A DNA stretch of 64,000 nt, taken from Owenia fusiformis. Its lineage: Eukaryota > Annelida > Polychaeta > Sabellida > Oweniidae. Every line of letters begins with the position of its first letter. Within the stretch, counting starts at the first letter, position 1. The translations under genes were made by a program, and so were the position numbers. The stretch is taken from contig CAIIXF020000005.1 in NCBI GenBank assembly GCA_903813345.2, positions 15,939,375 to 16,003,374 of the forward strand, in the 5' to 3' direction. Of this stretch, positions 26,150 through 37,138 are shown piece by piece. The notes below the pieces were generated by a model. That model was given only the letters and a program-made list of their open reading frames with translations. It was not told the DNA's origin and searched no databases.

Positions 26150-26590
26150 ATTAAAATTTCTTCTGTCCGTGTTTTCTGCGTTTGGTGGCAGTTGGCGTCT
26201 GTAACAAATTCTTAAAACTTCCAATTACTTAACAAATACTGTTTAGACTGACTTCAAATCATCTACAAGTTTTCAGAAGTTCCAATCTGACTTTACATCT
26301 AAGATTTGACCTTCAATGACCTACTCAAGGTCAAACAAAGGTCAAAAAGGTCTTTTTTCAACTTGCTTCAAATTGACCATTTTTCAGAATCATGTATAAG
26401 TTCTCAAAAGTTCAAATCTGACTAGATTTGGCATTCTCAAGGTCAAAAAAAGATTTGACCTTCAATGGTCTTCTCAAGGTCAAAAAAGGTATTTTTTCAA
26501 CTTGTTTCAAATTCAAAATCATCTTGCAGAGTTCTCAGAAATTTAAATCTGACTTTCATTCAAAATTTGACATTTAATGCTATAAATGTG
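26150..26590. repeat. Dispersed repeat with 'aaggtcaaaaaggt' subunits
   Basis: The stretch from about 26160 contains ggcgtctgtaacaaa, caaatactgtttagactgac and several diverged copies of gatttgaccttcaatg followed by caaggtcaaa. The same order of motifs occurs at 46655-46960. Internal units of about 120-150 bases are repeated two to three times. No open frame of note; the class is unknown. Confidence 0.55.
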
Positions 26591-26682
26591 TGTTACTCCA
26601 TGTACATGTAATTGCTGTGTTTCTGTGTTTTATTCATGTACATGTATTTTATAAGCTTTTGACTCTCTGCTATTCATTTAAG

Positions 26683-26769
26683 GGACCAATGACGATCAAA
26701 AGAGGGCACAATGGATTGAAAAAGCTGAATTTAGATACAACCTCACATTAAGGCTAGGGTTCAAGTCTG
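26683..26769 (+). other. Putative exon 2 upstream of the SLC26 start codon
   Basis: It is bounded by an acceptor (ttcatttaag) and a donor (gtaagtatg). One frame is open throughout and runs in frame into the SLC26 start at 31412 when spliced to 31404. It has no in-frame ATG, and joining exon 1 in that frame puts a TGA upstream, so it is best read as 5'UTR. It also holds an ATG that opens an 18-codon uORF in another frame. An alternative first exon giving an extended N-terminus cannot be excluded. Confidence 0.45.
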
Positions 26770-28656
26770 GTAAGTATGATGAATACAAAAATGTCACGTA
26801 TGTCTACATGTAAATCAAATCTAAACTTTGCAAATGATGCTTTCTATTCTTTACCATTTTTGTGGAAAATCTAAAATCTTTTAAATCTAATTTTAAATGA
26901 TAATATATTATTTTTGGGATGGTTGTCTAAAAGGCAATTAAGATATTTTTGTGAATATTTATAGTATTCTTGGAGTAACTTAAGCCAAAGACTCTTTCCT
27001 TTAAGAAATCCATTTCTTCATATTTGAGTCTAGACTTTTTGTCATGGCATCAACCCGTCATTGTAAGAAGTCGGAGTGAAAGAGATTGAGTTATTGAAAT
27101 CAAATGAATAAAAAAATGTTTCAAGTCAAGACCAGATTCTTTCATAGAATTTTTACTTTTATAGGTTTATCTTGAATAACGATATAGGCCATATAGGTTG
27201 ACATTATAGACATACAACACAATGACATGACATTGGCTTAATACTTTGTATATATTGGCAAGTAAGAAACAGCCAGACAAGATTATAGGTCTATACCCTA
27301 TACAATCAATGAATGCAAAATGCAATGCAAACTTGAATGATGAATAGGGAACAATCACTATTTTTTCTGGTCTATGCAAAGACAGCATTTAGGGTTGGGT
27401 TAAAAAAGTAATTTTTTTTCAAAAGCACGATTTTCTAAAAGCTTTTTGAATTGAGGCTTTAAAAAGAATTTTCAACCAGTTTACAGTAGCTAGTCTACGT
27501 GATCAAACAAATGAATGTGCCTGGATATAATGCATGCCTTTAAATATACATCTTTACCTTGGAGATAACTGGAGCAAATCTGCCAATTAATGCAGAAAGC
27601 TGTAAGTATGCATAGGGGAAAATACGAGGACGTGAACTCTGCTAAGCATAGTATCGGGTAAAGGAGTAGCTGGACTTCTTATATCAATATTTTTATTGCT
27701 TATATCAGTCTTTCTTACTGTAAGCTGTAAAATAATAAACCAAACACATTAAATCAATAAAAGTGACCTGTATAAAAAATGATGTGTAGAAAATATAATT
27801 TACCATGATCATATATACATTGAGATGTTTTATGCTCAATAGTTCATGTTGCTTGTGAAGATAGTGATACAACACCAGCTGTATTTGGTAAGGTATAATC
27901 TAAGTTTATTATCTAAGTAAATAGTAATATTAGCACATTAAAGATAATTAAATTTAAAGGTGATGTCTTATATTGCCAAAGACTCGTATGAAATCAAAGG
28001 TTGTACTGGATTAAACTTGTCTGTTAATTAAATACATTTAAACAAAATAAAACAACAGAAGATACGTTAGGAGCTTTAGATGGTATGTTGAAATATAATA
28101 ACATAAGTTATCACAAAAACTGCATCTTTTTTATAGGATGATGGGAGATAACAAAGTTATATGTATGTCAACATATCAACACAAATGGTACCATTCCTTT
28201 ACTACATTTGCAATGTACTGAGAAAAATTAGGCAACTTTTTTGTTTGTTTATATTCTCATTTTTATGTTACCACTGGAAGTGATTACATACTCATATTAT
28301 GTGGATGGTTTTGGTGGTCGGTGGTTAGCGTCTGTTAAAAAGGTAACAAATGGTAGGTGGTGATATTTTGCATGTTTAATGCCTTGTTTTACTATTCATG
28401 AATGATTAATGCATTGCTATACCTTTTAAGTATCAGAAGTCTAATGTTAGTAGGTTAGGCAAAACTTGGTTTTTGGTGATTCTGGCCTGTGCCCAAAAAT
28501 GAACAAAATTGCAATATTGAAATGCTCAACATGTCTCGGCTCATGGGTATACATAACTTTGCATGTGGTCAAAGTTTAAAATGTATTTTCTGATATAATG
28601 GTGACTACATAGAACCTTCTTCATAAATCCTCTAAAAATACAGTATTTTATAAGTA

Positions 28657-29028
28657 TACGAGGGTTGATCATAAAGTTATCATAACATCTCTCAAATTTC
28701 TTTGATTTTCAATATAACCTAATATGAGATTTTCAGAGTATTTGCAGCATAGAATGCCGGATAATTCCAGCAAAATTATCTAGGTTAAACAGAAATGTTT
28801 AATGAGAAATGGTTGTTAAAGTAACCAAAAATCAAGGTATCTGGGGCTCAAAAAAAAATTAAGGGATTGAACCTAATTAATCAAATATTTCTGTATACTA
28901 AGTATTTTTTATTTACTGGATTAATAAGGAATTCTATGCTGCACATTCTGTGACAAATTTCATTAGAATGTATTGAAAAATAAAGAAATTTGTTGGATAT
29001 AATGAGAACTTTATGATCAACCCTCGTA
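28657..29028. mobile_element. Mariner-type MITE, TA target
   Basis: The ends tacgagggttgatcataaag and gaactttatgatcaaccctc plus gta are inverted repeats. The element is flanked by TA on both sides (28655-28656, 29029-29030). Imperfect pairing continues inward (ttgcagcatagaat against attctatgctgca), so the terminal repeats are long. No transposase frame is present. Confidence 0.8.
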
Positions 29029-29170
29029 TATTGGCGCTTTAGAAGTATGTGGTTTTTGTCTGGCACAAATATGTACCTTTCCCTTGAGTAACATGTCAGG
29101 GTGCCTTGTCTTCCTGATATACTTTTAAAAACAGTTATAAGATATAAAGAACGAAAGAGTGTACTAGATA

Positions 29171-29346
29171 CAGGTCCACAGCCAGCTTTTGCCAAGGGGG
29201 TTCACTTTTCAAAAAAATCCCAGGGGGGGGGGTTCACAGTTGACAACTTTGGCCCAAATTCACTTGAAAAGTTCTCAAAAGGGTGAAAACTGAAATTTAA
29301 TTTTGAAAGAGTGAATCCCCAAACCAACCCCCTGGCTATGGGCCTG
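29171..29346. mobile_element. CAG-ended MITE, diverged copy 3, opposite orientation
   Basis: It starts caggtccacagccagc and ends ccctggctatgggcctg. The interior, with aacttttcaagtgaattt-like sequence read in reverse, matches copies 1 and 2. The flanks AGATA and AGATT agree at 4 of 5 positions, again a 5-bp target. It is more diverged and shorter than copies 1 and 2. Confidence 0.7.
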
Positions 29347-29418
29347 AGATTAAAGTACACCCAAAGGCATTGAGAAACAATTTCTCTTTGAAAGGTCTTG
29401 TCCATATACAACTGTATA

Positions 29419-29699
29419 GAATTGTGAATTCAGTGTTGCATAGTTATGTTTTGGTAGGGATAGAGATAAGGGTAGGTTCAACTTAACCATCAATAATGCG
29501 ATCTGTAAACAGGAGAAGAGAGTAAGTTCATTCACCAGGGCTGTAGGGAGAGGGGGTTCGGAGGGTTTGTGTCTATTATATGGAATTGTGAATTCAGTGT
29601 AGCATAGTTATGTTTTGGTAGGGATAGTGATAAGGGTAGGTTCAACTTAACCATCAATAATGCGATCTGTAAACAGGTGAAGAGAGTAAGTTCAGTCAC
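29419..29699. repeat. 117-bp direct duplication with MITE fragment between copies
   Basis: 29419-29535 and 29583-29699 are about 97% identical (four differences seen by eye). The 47-base spacer begins cagggctgtagggagagg and continues ggggttcggagggttt, which resembles the left end of the CAG-ended MITE family. Insertion and repair, or replication slippage beside a MITE end, could explain the duplication. Confidence 0.8.
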
Positions 29700-29917
29700 A
29701 TTACATTCATTGCTTTTGAATTCTGCCAAAAGTAGGTTTACAATTACAGTTAATAGATCGTTGAATAACTATAACCCTATTTTGGGTCACCCTATAGTAG
29801 CTACTGTTATGCTACTAATTATGAAATAGGATAAGAGATAGCATAAAATAGGATAACCCTGTCACCAAGAGACTTGGAGTACAATTCTAGCGTCTAAGTA
29901 GTAAAGATTATTATGTA

Positions 29918-30465
29918 CAGGGTGGGCCAAAAAAAAGCCACTTTTTTTCAAGACACAACAACCTTTTTATTTTCCAACCTACATACCCCAAATTTTGCAA
30001 AAGGGAAGTTCAATTGGTCCGCCACCCTAATTGATGATATATTTTAGGTTTTAGTCGCCTTGCTGATATAGCAGTATCAATGAAATGTTAGCTAAGTTTT
30101 TTTCAACCTGTCTTAATTGTCAGCTTTAGTTGAGCAATTTTCTAGATTGGGTGCCTTCATACAATCTCCTGGAGACCTTCCCATACCCTATACTCACTGG
30201 GGTTTGCATCAGGGCTATTAACTTGGCGATCATCAGGCCGTATCAGTTCAGGAACATTTCGCAAATTATGCTTATTTTTCACAGCACACCACATGTTTAA
30301 GTGAGACGCTGGTGACATATTTTACTCAAGTAAGAGTGTATAATTCATGGTTCCTGGCTAGATAACAACCTCAAGTTTCATTTGGTATGCAAATTATGAT
30401 TTTGTATCAAAAATTAAAAAAGTGATAGCATTTTGAAAAAAAGTGGCATTTTTTGGCCCACCCTG
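29918..30465 (-). mobile_element. Mariner element with decayed transposase
   Basis: The ends cagggtgggccaaaaaaaag and ttttttggcccaccctg are inverted repeats, flanked by TA on each side (29916-29917, 30466-30467). On the minus strand, about 30318-30105, a frame reads with conserved features of the transposase C-terminal catalytic region: an NSPDxNP motif followed by YRVW and GL. A stop codon follows soon after, and the N-terminal part is absent. The element is a non-autonomous, internally deleted mariner. Confidence 0.8.
30105..30318 (-). pseudogene. Mariner transposase remnant (C-terminal catalytic part)
   Basis: The frame carries SPDANP in place of the SPDLNP signature that holds the third catalytic Asp of Tc1/mariner transposases, followed by EYRVWEGL, resembling the family's xYxxWGxL. 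An in-frame stop interrupts it and no start region or upstream Asp motif is readable. It cannot encode an active enzyme. Confidence 0.65.
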
Positions 30466-31000
30466 TAGTTATAGAAAACTTAAACAAAGCTACCTGTAAT
30501 GCCACATGGCAATTGGTACTCTTTTATCTATGTACAATATCTTGTTTTCATTAAGTAAAATAAAACATTACAATAATGAAAAGTACTCATTGAAAACTGG
30601 CTACTTCACAATTCTTTTTCACGTAGACTGCATTTTTAACAATAAGCTTTGGCAAATGATGAGATATCAAAATCAGGATCAAAATGCAAGATTTTTTCTC
30701 AGTTGTCAATTTTTTTAATTCTGCATCATCAAGATAAACCAAGGCATCTCATTTCTTCTCAGTCTCATGTTTTGTGATGAGTATGTGCATGGCCATTTTG
30801 AGAAATGATTTCCAGCCATCTTGTCTGACACTTATTAAATATTCGATGGAAATACTATGTCTTGGCATTGCTGTTATCTAGTTATAATCCAATATTCATG
30901 CATTAAGCAATATTAAATTGTTATGTAAACTTACATCGAAGCCGTGCATATTGTACACTATGTACACTCAATCTCGTAGTAGTGCTAAAAATAGTATAGT

Positions 31001-31203
31001 CAGTGATCTCCCCAGGTTTTTTTCAGGTGGGTGCAAAACTCATTTTCACATTTAAGACAAAAAAATTGGTCAAAATATGCCAATTTTTCATGATTTTTCT
31101 CATTTTCAAGTGGGTGCAAATGGATTTTCAGATGGTGCAAGACTATTTTCAAAATCTCAGGTGGGTGCTGCGCCCACTTGCTTTAATGCTGGGGAGATCC
31201 CTG
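31001..31203. mobile_element. CAGTGATCTCCCC-ended MITE, complete copy
   Basis: The ends cagtgatctccccag and ctggggagatccctg are inverted repeats with one mismatch. The flanks ATAGT and ATAAT match at 4 of 5 positions, suggesting a 5-bp target as in the CAGGCCC family. The interior contains two ggtgggtgc words and has no coding capacity. A partial copy lies at 25290-25405. Confidence 0.65.
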
Positions 31204-31411
31204 ATAATATCGCTAAATCTGAAACATATAGTGAAGTTAGGAATAAGAAAATAAAGATAGCATTGTGATGAAAAACAGATAACAACCGCATCATTTACTT
31301 CTTAATGGAGATAACGATAAGAAAAAACTTTTTTTTCTAGCATTAAAGTAACACCCAGTGAGCAAAATAAGAGAAATCAATAAACTTTGATTTATAATTT
31401 CAGGATCCACG

Positions 31412-33646
31412 ATGGAGTCTCATATAACAGTTGATAGGAAGGCATTTTCCCGAGATGGTTTCCTGGAGGAATATCCGCTTTTACCAAAACACGTCCAATC
31501 ATGTAAAGAAAAGGTCAGAAGCAGTTGTCGTTCAGCATTTTCCTGCTCTGTTCAGAGGTTAAAGACAAAAGCTCTTTCCACATTTCCATTCGTGAAAACG
31601 TTGATAGAATATAAGTGGAAACAAGATATTGTTGGTGACGTAATGGCTGGATTAAGTGTTGGAATAATACATGTTCCTCAAAGCATGGGTTTTGCCCTGC
31701 TGGCAAATCTACCACCCGTGTATGGACTTTATAGCTCATTTTTTCCTGTGATGCTGTATTTCATATTTGGTACATCGCGTCATATATCATTCGGAACAAT
31801 GGCCGTCATTGCAATGATGGTTGGATCTGCTGTTCAGAGGGAGGCGACAAAATTTGAAGAAAATTTCCAGAAGTCATCTGATGCGCCAAGTGTGGTTACT
31901 ATAGTTACAGACATAAATTCCTCAATAGGTCTGGACATGAATGAGACAAACAACATTGATGATAGTTTTCAGGAGGCGCTGAATAGTCGTAAAGTGGAAG
32001 TGGCTCTTGTGTTGTCTCTGTTGTCAGGCCTGGTCCAGATCATCATGAGTTTTCTACAGCTGGGGTTTATCACTGTGTATCTGTCGCAACCTTTTGTCGG
32101 AGGATTCATGATGGGAGCTACACTACATATCATTACGAGTCAAGTAAAGTTCATGCTCGGTATCCCTACTCTTGTGAAAGCCTACACCGGACCATTCAAA
32201 CTCATTCTCACCTATGTTGATATTTTCAGCAATATTATGCATACTAACATTGCCGATCTGATAATCTCTATTCTGTGTTGTGCTATGCTGATACTGATGC
32301 GAAAATTCATCAATGAACGTTATAAAGAAAAACTGCCTGTACCCATCCCTATTGAACTCATTGTTGTAGCCATAGGAACAATAGCGTCACATTTTGGAAA
32401 GTTTAACCAGAAATTTGGCATCAGAATTGTTGGAAATATTCCAACAGGAGTACCCACACCAGTTGTGCCACCTATGAATGAAGCCCAGAACTATATCGCT
32501 GAAGCTTTTATCATTGCTATTGTTAGCTTTGCAATTTCAATATCAATGGCAAAAGTGTTCACAAAGAAGTACAATTATGAGATAGATGCAAACCAAGAAC
32601 TTTTTGCATATGGCGTAGCAAATGGAGTTGGTGCATTCTTTCATAGTTTCGCCGGTGCAGTTGCACCCCCCAGGACTCTTGTTCACGATTCAGCAGGGGG
32701 TAAAACACAATTTGCTAGTGTTTTCTCCAGCATATTTGTGCTGCTGGTAATATTAGTAATGGGCCCCCTTTTTGTGTCTCTCCCCAACAGTGTTCTCGGA
32801 GCAATTATTGTGGTTTCCTTGCTCCCAATGTTCAACCAGTTCCGTACACTCCCTGATTTCTGGAGAACATCAAAATATGATCTGGCGATTTGGATAGTGA
32901 CATTTCTCTGTGCGACTATTTTGGATATGGACTATGGGCTCTTCATAGGTATAGGATTCTCTCTTCTAACTCTCGTTATTCGAGTTCAAGTACCTATTAG
33001 TTACTCAATGGGGAACATTCCTGATACCGAGTTATATGCCAATAGCATACGTTGCGAGAAAGCTACACTTCCTGATGGAGTCCGTATTTTCAAATTCGAG
33101 GCCCCCTTATTTTATGCAAATGCTGAAATTTTCAAGCAGAAAATCTTCAAAAAGGCACTTAACCCTCAAAAGATGAATGGTCTCGAAAATGACGATAATG
33201 ATGATAAACCATTGAGCATTCACACGATAGTTGTCGACTGTAGCACAATGGCATATATGGATAACGTTGGGATTGGTATGTTACTTCAAATCTACAGGAA
33301 GTACAAAGCCATACAAGTAAGAGTACTTCTCGCGAATTGCCCCTATGGTGTGGTTCAGATACTGAAGCATGTCAAGTTTCCATATATGGACAATCTCTAT
33401 ATGACGATACATGATGCCGTTGTTGCAGCCCAAATGATGGGAAGAATGAAGGATGAAGATGATGATGCTGACTTGAAGGAAAACAAGGATGACAATGCAA
33501 ATGATGACAATAAAGCACTCGTTCAAAATGGTGATACTGATGATGGAGTTAATAGAGATTGGGACCAAACAGATGATGATGCAAATGCTAGTGAAGACAC
33601 TAAACTAAACTTGTACCCAGATATTAAGGATAAAGTAGATGTGTAA
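31412..33646 (+). CDS. SLC26 family anion exchanger, 744 residues, single coding exon
   Basis: SLC26 proteins (prestin, pendrin, A6 and relatives) move sulfate, chloride, bicarbonate, oxalate or iodide across membranes. The family signature PPVYGLYSSFFP..GTSRH spans residues 101-124. The hydrophobic core runs from about 75 to 525, followed by a cytoplasmic STAS domain (about 530-675, with VVDCSTMAYMDNVG and GIGML). An Arg is conserved before the GGKTQ segment (421), where the family's anion site lies. An N-glycosylation sequon (NET, 177) sits in the large loop after the signature. The STAS variable loop is short and Asp-rich. The tail (680-744) is strongly acidic with many Asp/Asn and ends in VDV. 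An acceptor (ttataatttcag) lies 8 bases before the ATG, so the whole ORF is one exon; vertebrate SLC26 genes are split into many, which suggests intron loss or retrocopy origin. Which paralogue it is cannot be said. A possible polyadenylation signal is at 33967. Confidence 0.93.
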   Translation: MESHITVDRKAFSRDGFLEEYPLLPKHVQSCKEKVRSSCRSAFSCSVQRLKTKALSTFPFVKTLIEYKWKQDIVGDVMAGLSVGIIHVPQSMGFALLANLPPVYGLYSSFFPVMLYFIFGTSRHISFGTMAVIAMMVGSAVQREATKFEENFQKSSDAPSVVTIVTDINSSIGLDMNETNNIDDSFQEALNSRKVEVALVLSLLSGLVQIIMSFLQLGFITVYLSQPFVGGFMMGATLHIITSQVKFMLGIPTLVKAYTGPFKLILTYVDIFSNIMHTNIADLIISILCCAMLILMRKFINERYKEKLPVPIPIELIVVAIGTIASHFGKFNQKFGIRIVGNIPTGVPTPVVPPMNEAQNYIAEAFIIAIVSFAISISMAKVFTKKYNYEIDANQELFAYGVANGVGAFFHSFAGAVAPPRTLVHDSAGGKTQFASVFSSIFVLLVILVMGPLFVSLPNSVLGAIIVVSLLPMFNQFRTLPDFWRTSKYDLAIWIVTFLCATILDMDYGLFIGIGFSLLTLVIRVQVPISYSMGNIPDTELYANSIRCEKATLPDGVRIFKFEAPLFYANAEIFKQKIFKKALNPQKMNGLENDDNDDKPLSIHTIVVDCSTMAYMDNVGIGMLLQIYRKYKAIQVRVLLANCPYGVVQILKHVKFPYMDNLYMTIHDAVVAAQMMGRMKDEDDDADLKENKDDNANDDNKALVQNGDTDDGVNRDWDQTDDDANASEDTKLNLYPDIKDKVDV

Positions 33647-36600
33647 TACCTATATTGGAGTTCAGTGTTGAACCAGTTTTGTCTAAACAAGACCCTTTAA
33701 ACCAATTATAATTCATGAGTACTTATATGAAACATATCTATCAACTGATATATATATGTGTTGCTTATACCGCATACATGTAGATACATATATTTATTAT
33801 ATTCATTTGACTGCTTACAACTTACTTCAATATCAATGCTCATTCAGAAAAAAGTACTTTTAAACTGTACTTATTATGATATATAGATATACATTTTTAA
33901 TGATTTTATTTTTACTAGATGTAGACCTAGGAACATACTGCTATATGTAGAGCTAAGAGATTTAGAAATAAAAGTAGAAACTCAGAATTAAAAAGAGATT
34001 ATGTATAGGGTGGGGAAATAGTCTCCACTCTATTTCCTTTTACCGACATATCAGTATACTCAACAACATATATGCTCATTTCTCGAAAGATGCTTTTATA
34101 TTTTATACCAGAATCGATATTGTATCCTGAATTGTATAATTGAGACACACAATGTATAAGTGTAATATAACATATAAGTGCTGTACCCTTTCAATTCCTT
34201 TGTATCATACATAATGCAAGTCATATAAAAAATATTTTATCATAGCCTCATACTGTATATTGTTTCGCCCTTGGGTTACCTTTTCCCATTCACAAGTACT
34301 TTCTATTGGACAGTAACAATTTAAAAGTTGTCAAATCAATGTTTATGCACAATCAGCCTCTCAAATTGTCAATATTTTTTATTAAAAGAAAAGTATTTTA
34401 CAAATATTTTCTCATAAAAACAGACCTTAAGAGTATTTAACTCACAGAAAAACGCCTTATTAATTTCGGTAAAACCTGTCTTTGTGAACACCTCTCTCTA
34501 GTGAACACCTGTCCCCTGTGGACACTCTTCCTCCATGCATACTGTACAGACTTCTGTATAAATTACCCTTTCTGCAGTGAACACCTACCAACACTGAATA
34601 TTTTTTCTGGGCATAAAATGTTCAATATACATAGGTTTTATTGTACTTAATGTGTCATTATATTGTAAAAAGTAAATAACAGGGTTCATGATCTTTAACT
34701 CCCACTAGTGAGTATCCTTATAGATAAAAGGATGAAATATATGCATATAGTAAAACTTGTTAGTAGAGTACCTCCATATAAAACTTACCTATTTTACTAA
34801 TGAACCTCTGTAATGCCTAGGTCAAATTTGCTCAGTTGCATTGGCTGGCACCCGGCCCATCGAATATTTTCTTTAAAACTGAATAGAATTTTGAACAAAA
34901 TACTCAATCAGCCAGGAGCCGGCCAATGAATCGGAGAAAATGTGACTCAGGCATAAGCCATGAGAACAGAGTTTTGAAGTACCAAAGTTATCCCACTTAT
35001 TCCACTTATACAGGTTTTACTGTATCAAAACCTCAATAAAGTAAATGCACTGTAAGTAAAATATATAAACACAACATGTACATGTAGCTATACAGTTTTC
35101 AATGTTGCCAGTGGCATTAAAGGCATTTAATTGTTTTGATTTTCTTTACAAAATGTTACGTTATGTTGAGGTTCTTGTTGTTGTTAGACTTTTGACTGAT
35201 TATTTGATGCATGACCATAGACATGTACATGTTTATAGAAAAGTGCATACATGTATAAATGTATATTTTTAGAGGCGAAATGACATGTGCAATGAATTTA
35301 AAAACTACTTAAAGCTAGGGAAAGATAATCTTTTGTAAGTGAAATTGTGGATATTTGCACATTATTCCATGTATAGGAATATAATATTATATAATTTGAA
35401 AAAATTATAAACATAATGAATGTGATATTAATCATATGAAGAGTCGTGACAAATGTCAGTTATCAAATAATGTTTCATTTAGAAACTTTCTTTTCAAACT
35501 CACAAAGGACAAAATTCCCCATTTATATCATGTGCCTTGATTTTTTCTTAACAAGACATGATTCAGAATTCCATATTTCTCACCAAATGAAATGAAATTT
35601 ATTTCGAGTCTTGACACACATTGAACTTGATTGACCCTCGTAAATAATAATAATGATACATATAGAGTGCTCAAATAGAGTTAACATAAATATACCCTTG
35701 AATAGGAGTTATATAGACACCTATAACCTTTAGTTAAAAAAGGAATGTAAAGCATCATATTTATGGCTGCTAAAAATGTCAAGGAATATTGTATTCAATG
35801 TGAATAATACATAACTTAATCAAACCGGTTTGATGTAAAAAATCATACACTGTTGTTCATATGTATTTTCCAATTTTATTATTACATAGATAGGCATGTA
35901 AAGTACTTCATTCAGAATCATTTAAATATGAGCTAGGGTGTAGATGTAGTAGGCCTTTAGAGTAAAAAATTATGGATTTATTTAGATGAACATTTCACAT
36001 GGATTGTAAAAAGGGGTCCCGTGACATTTTTTTCAAATTCGAAACAAGCAACGATATAAACTTTATGATACAATACAAATGATATGAGCAAAGATGTAAT
36101 CTTTTTGAATTAGAAACATCTTTACCTCTTCAAGTTTTAGAACCAAAATTCAGGCACAAGAAGACTTAGTATGCAATCTTCAAATAAAACTGAAGCAATG
36201 TCACTTAAATAGAAATTCTGTGGTAAAAATGACCAAAAAGATGGAGCAATCTTTTTTTTGAATAACGTAATGTAATATTATGTAATGTAATAATGTAAGT
36301 CTTGCGATTTTTTTTATTAGATACCAAAAAATTCAAACATTGTTTTGATATTAATGTGAAACAAGGAATTTTGAGCACTCATGGGGCCTTTTTATGATTA
36401 GTGCTGTAGTGGATGGACATATCAACTGTTTGTAACATATCCAATATTATGTAATGCTCAATTTTGTGATTAATATGTAATTGTTTTGTTATATGATTGT
36501 TTACCATTCTAGATATTTTTGAAATCAACATATCACATATCACCGTAGTAAAATAAATTTATTTAAAAAACACAACTGTTCTGATCTGTTCTTCAGTGAT

Positions 36601-37133
36601 ACCTAAAAAGTATTGTACTTGTTTAAAGTGCTCTTTTTGATTTGCCTTAACTCAACAAAAATGTTGAGATAGGTCAATATATTTTTATTTAAAGGCCCTG
36701 CATAAAGTTTATACCGCTTTGGCTTATATTATAGTCTTGCCCAATGTTATCAAAATGGGGAATGTGAAACTTTTCAATTAAATTTCAAAAAGTTGATTTT
36801 GAAGGACTTTTAGTTAGAAAAATAAAATTTTATTTGTCATGTGCATATATTGTAATAATCTGCACCAAGGCATAACATTCATCCATCATTGTCAAGACTG
36901 ATTTTCAAAAGCTGTCAAAGTTGCCAAAACTAACATCAAATGTCACGAACCATTCTTTAGATACACTCGCAGTTGATGGGTGAAATTGTCAATCTCAGAT
37001 ATAAAATATTTTTTCCTCTAGGATTTTGACATGTGTGTAATATGAAGTCAAATAGAGGGCATGCAATCGCATTTATTGATGTCTAAATTAGATGTCTAAT
37101 GTAGCTGTTAGTAAAAGTAACAAAGACTTTTGT
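33647..37133. other. Noncoding stretch between SLC26 and the retrotransposon
   Basis: Probable 3'UTR of the SLC26 gene at the left (AATAAA at 33967), then AT-rich DNA without a recognisable gene. It includes one copy of the GTAAAACCTG repeat (34469-34642) and a weak inverted pair near 34840-34920 (attggctggcacccgg / ccaggagccggccaat). Confidence 0.6.
34469..34642. repeat. Dispersed repeat with GTAAAACCTG-like ends, copy 2
   Basis: It opens ggtaaaacctgtctttgtga and closes near cataggttttattgt, with internal agtgaacacct words. It is the same family as 899-1038. No open frame. Confidence 0.5.
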
Positions 37134-37138
37134 ACTAT

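Larger units (their letters stand above)
23651..26682. other. Putative intron 1 of the SLC26 gene
   Basis: No coding exon was seen. It is dominated by a 26-bp minisatellite (24085-25255), preceded by a 16-base G run (23766-23781) and followed by fragments of two dispersed repeats (25290-25405, 26150-26590). Long open frames within the minisatellite are products of its periodicity. Confidence 0.5.
26770..31403. other. Putative intron 2 of the SLC26 gene, transposon-rich
   Basis: No coding exon was recognised. It carries a 372-bp mariner-type MITE (28657-29028), a third CAG-ended MITE (29171-29346), a 117-bp direct duplication (29419-29699), a 548-bp mariner remnant (29918-30465) and a CAGTGATCTCCCC element (31001-31203). 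A reverse copy of the repeat described at 17250 lies at 28312-28386. Confidence 0.55.
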
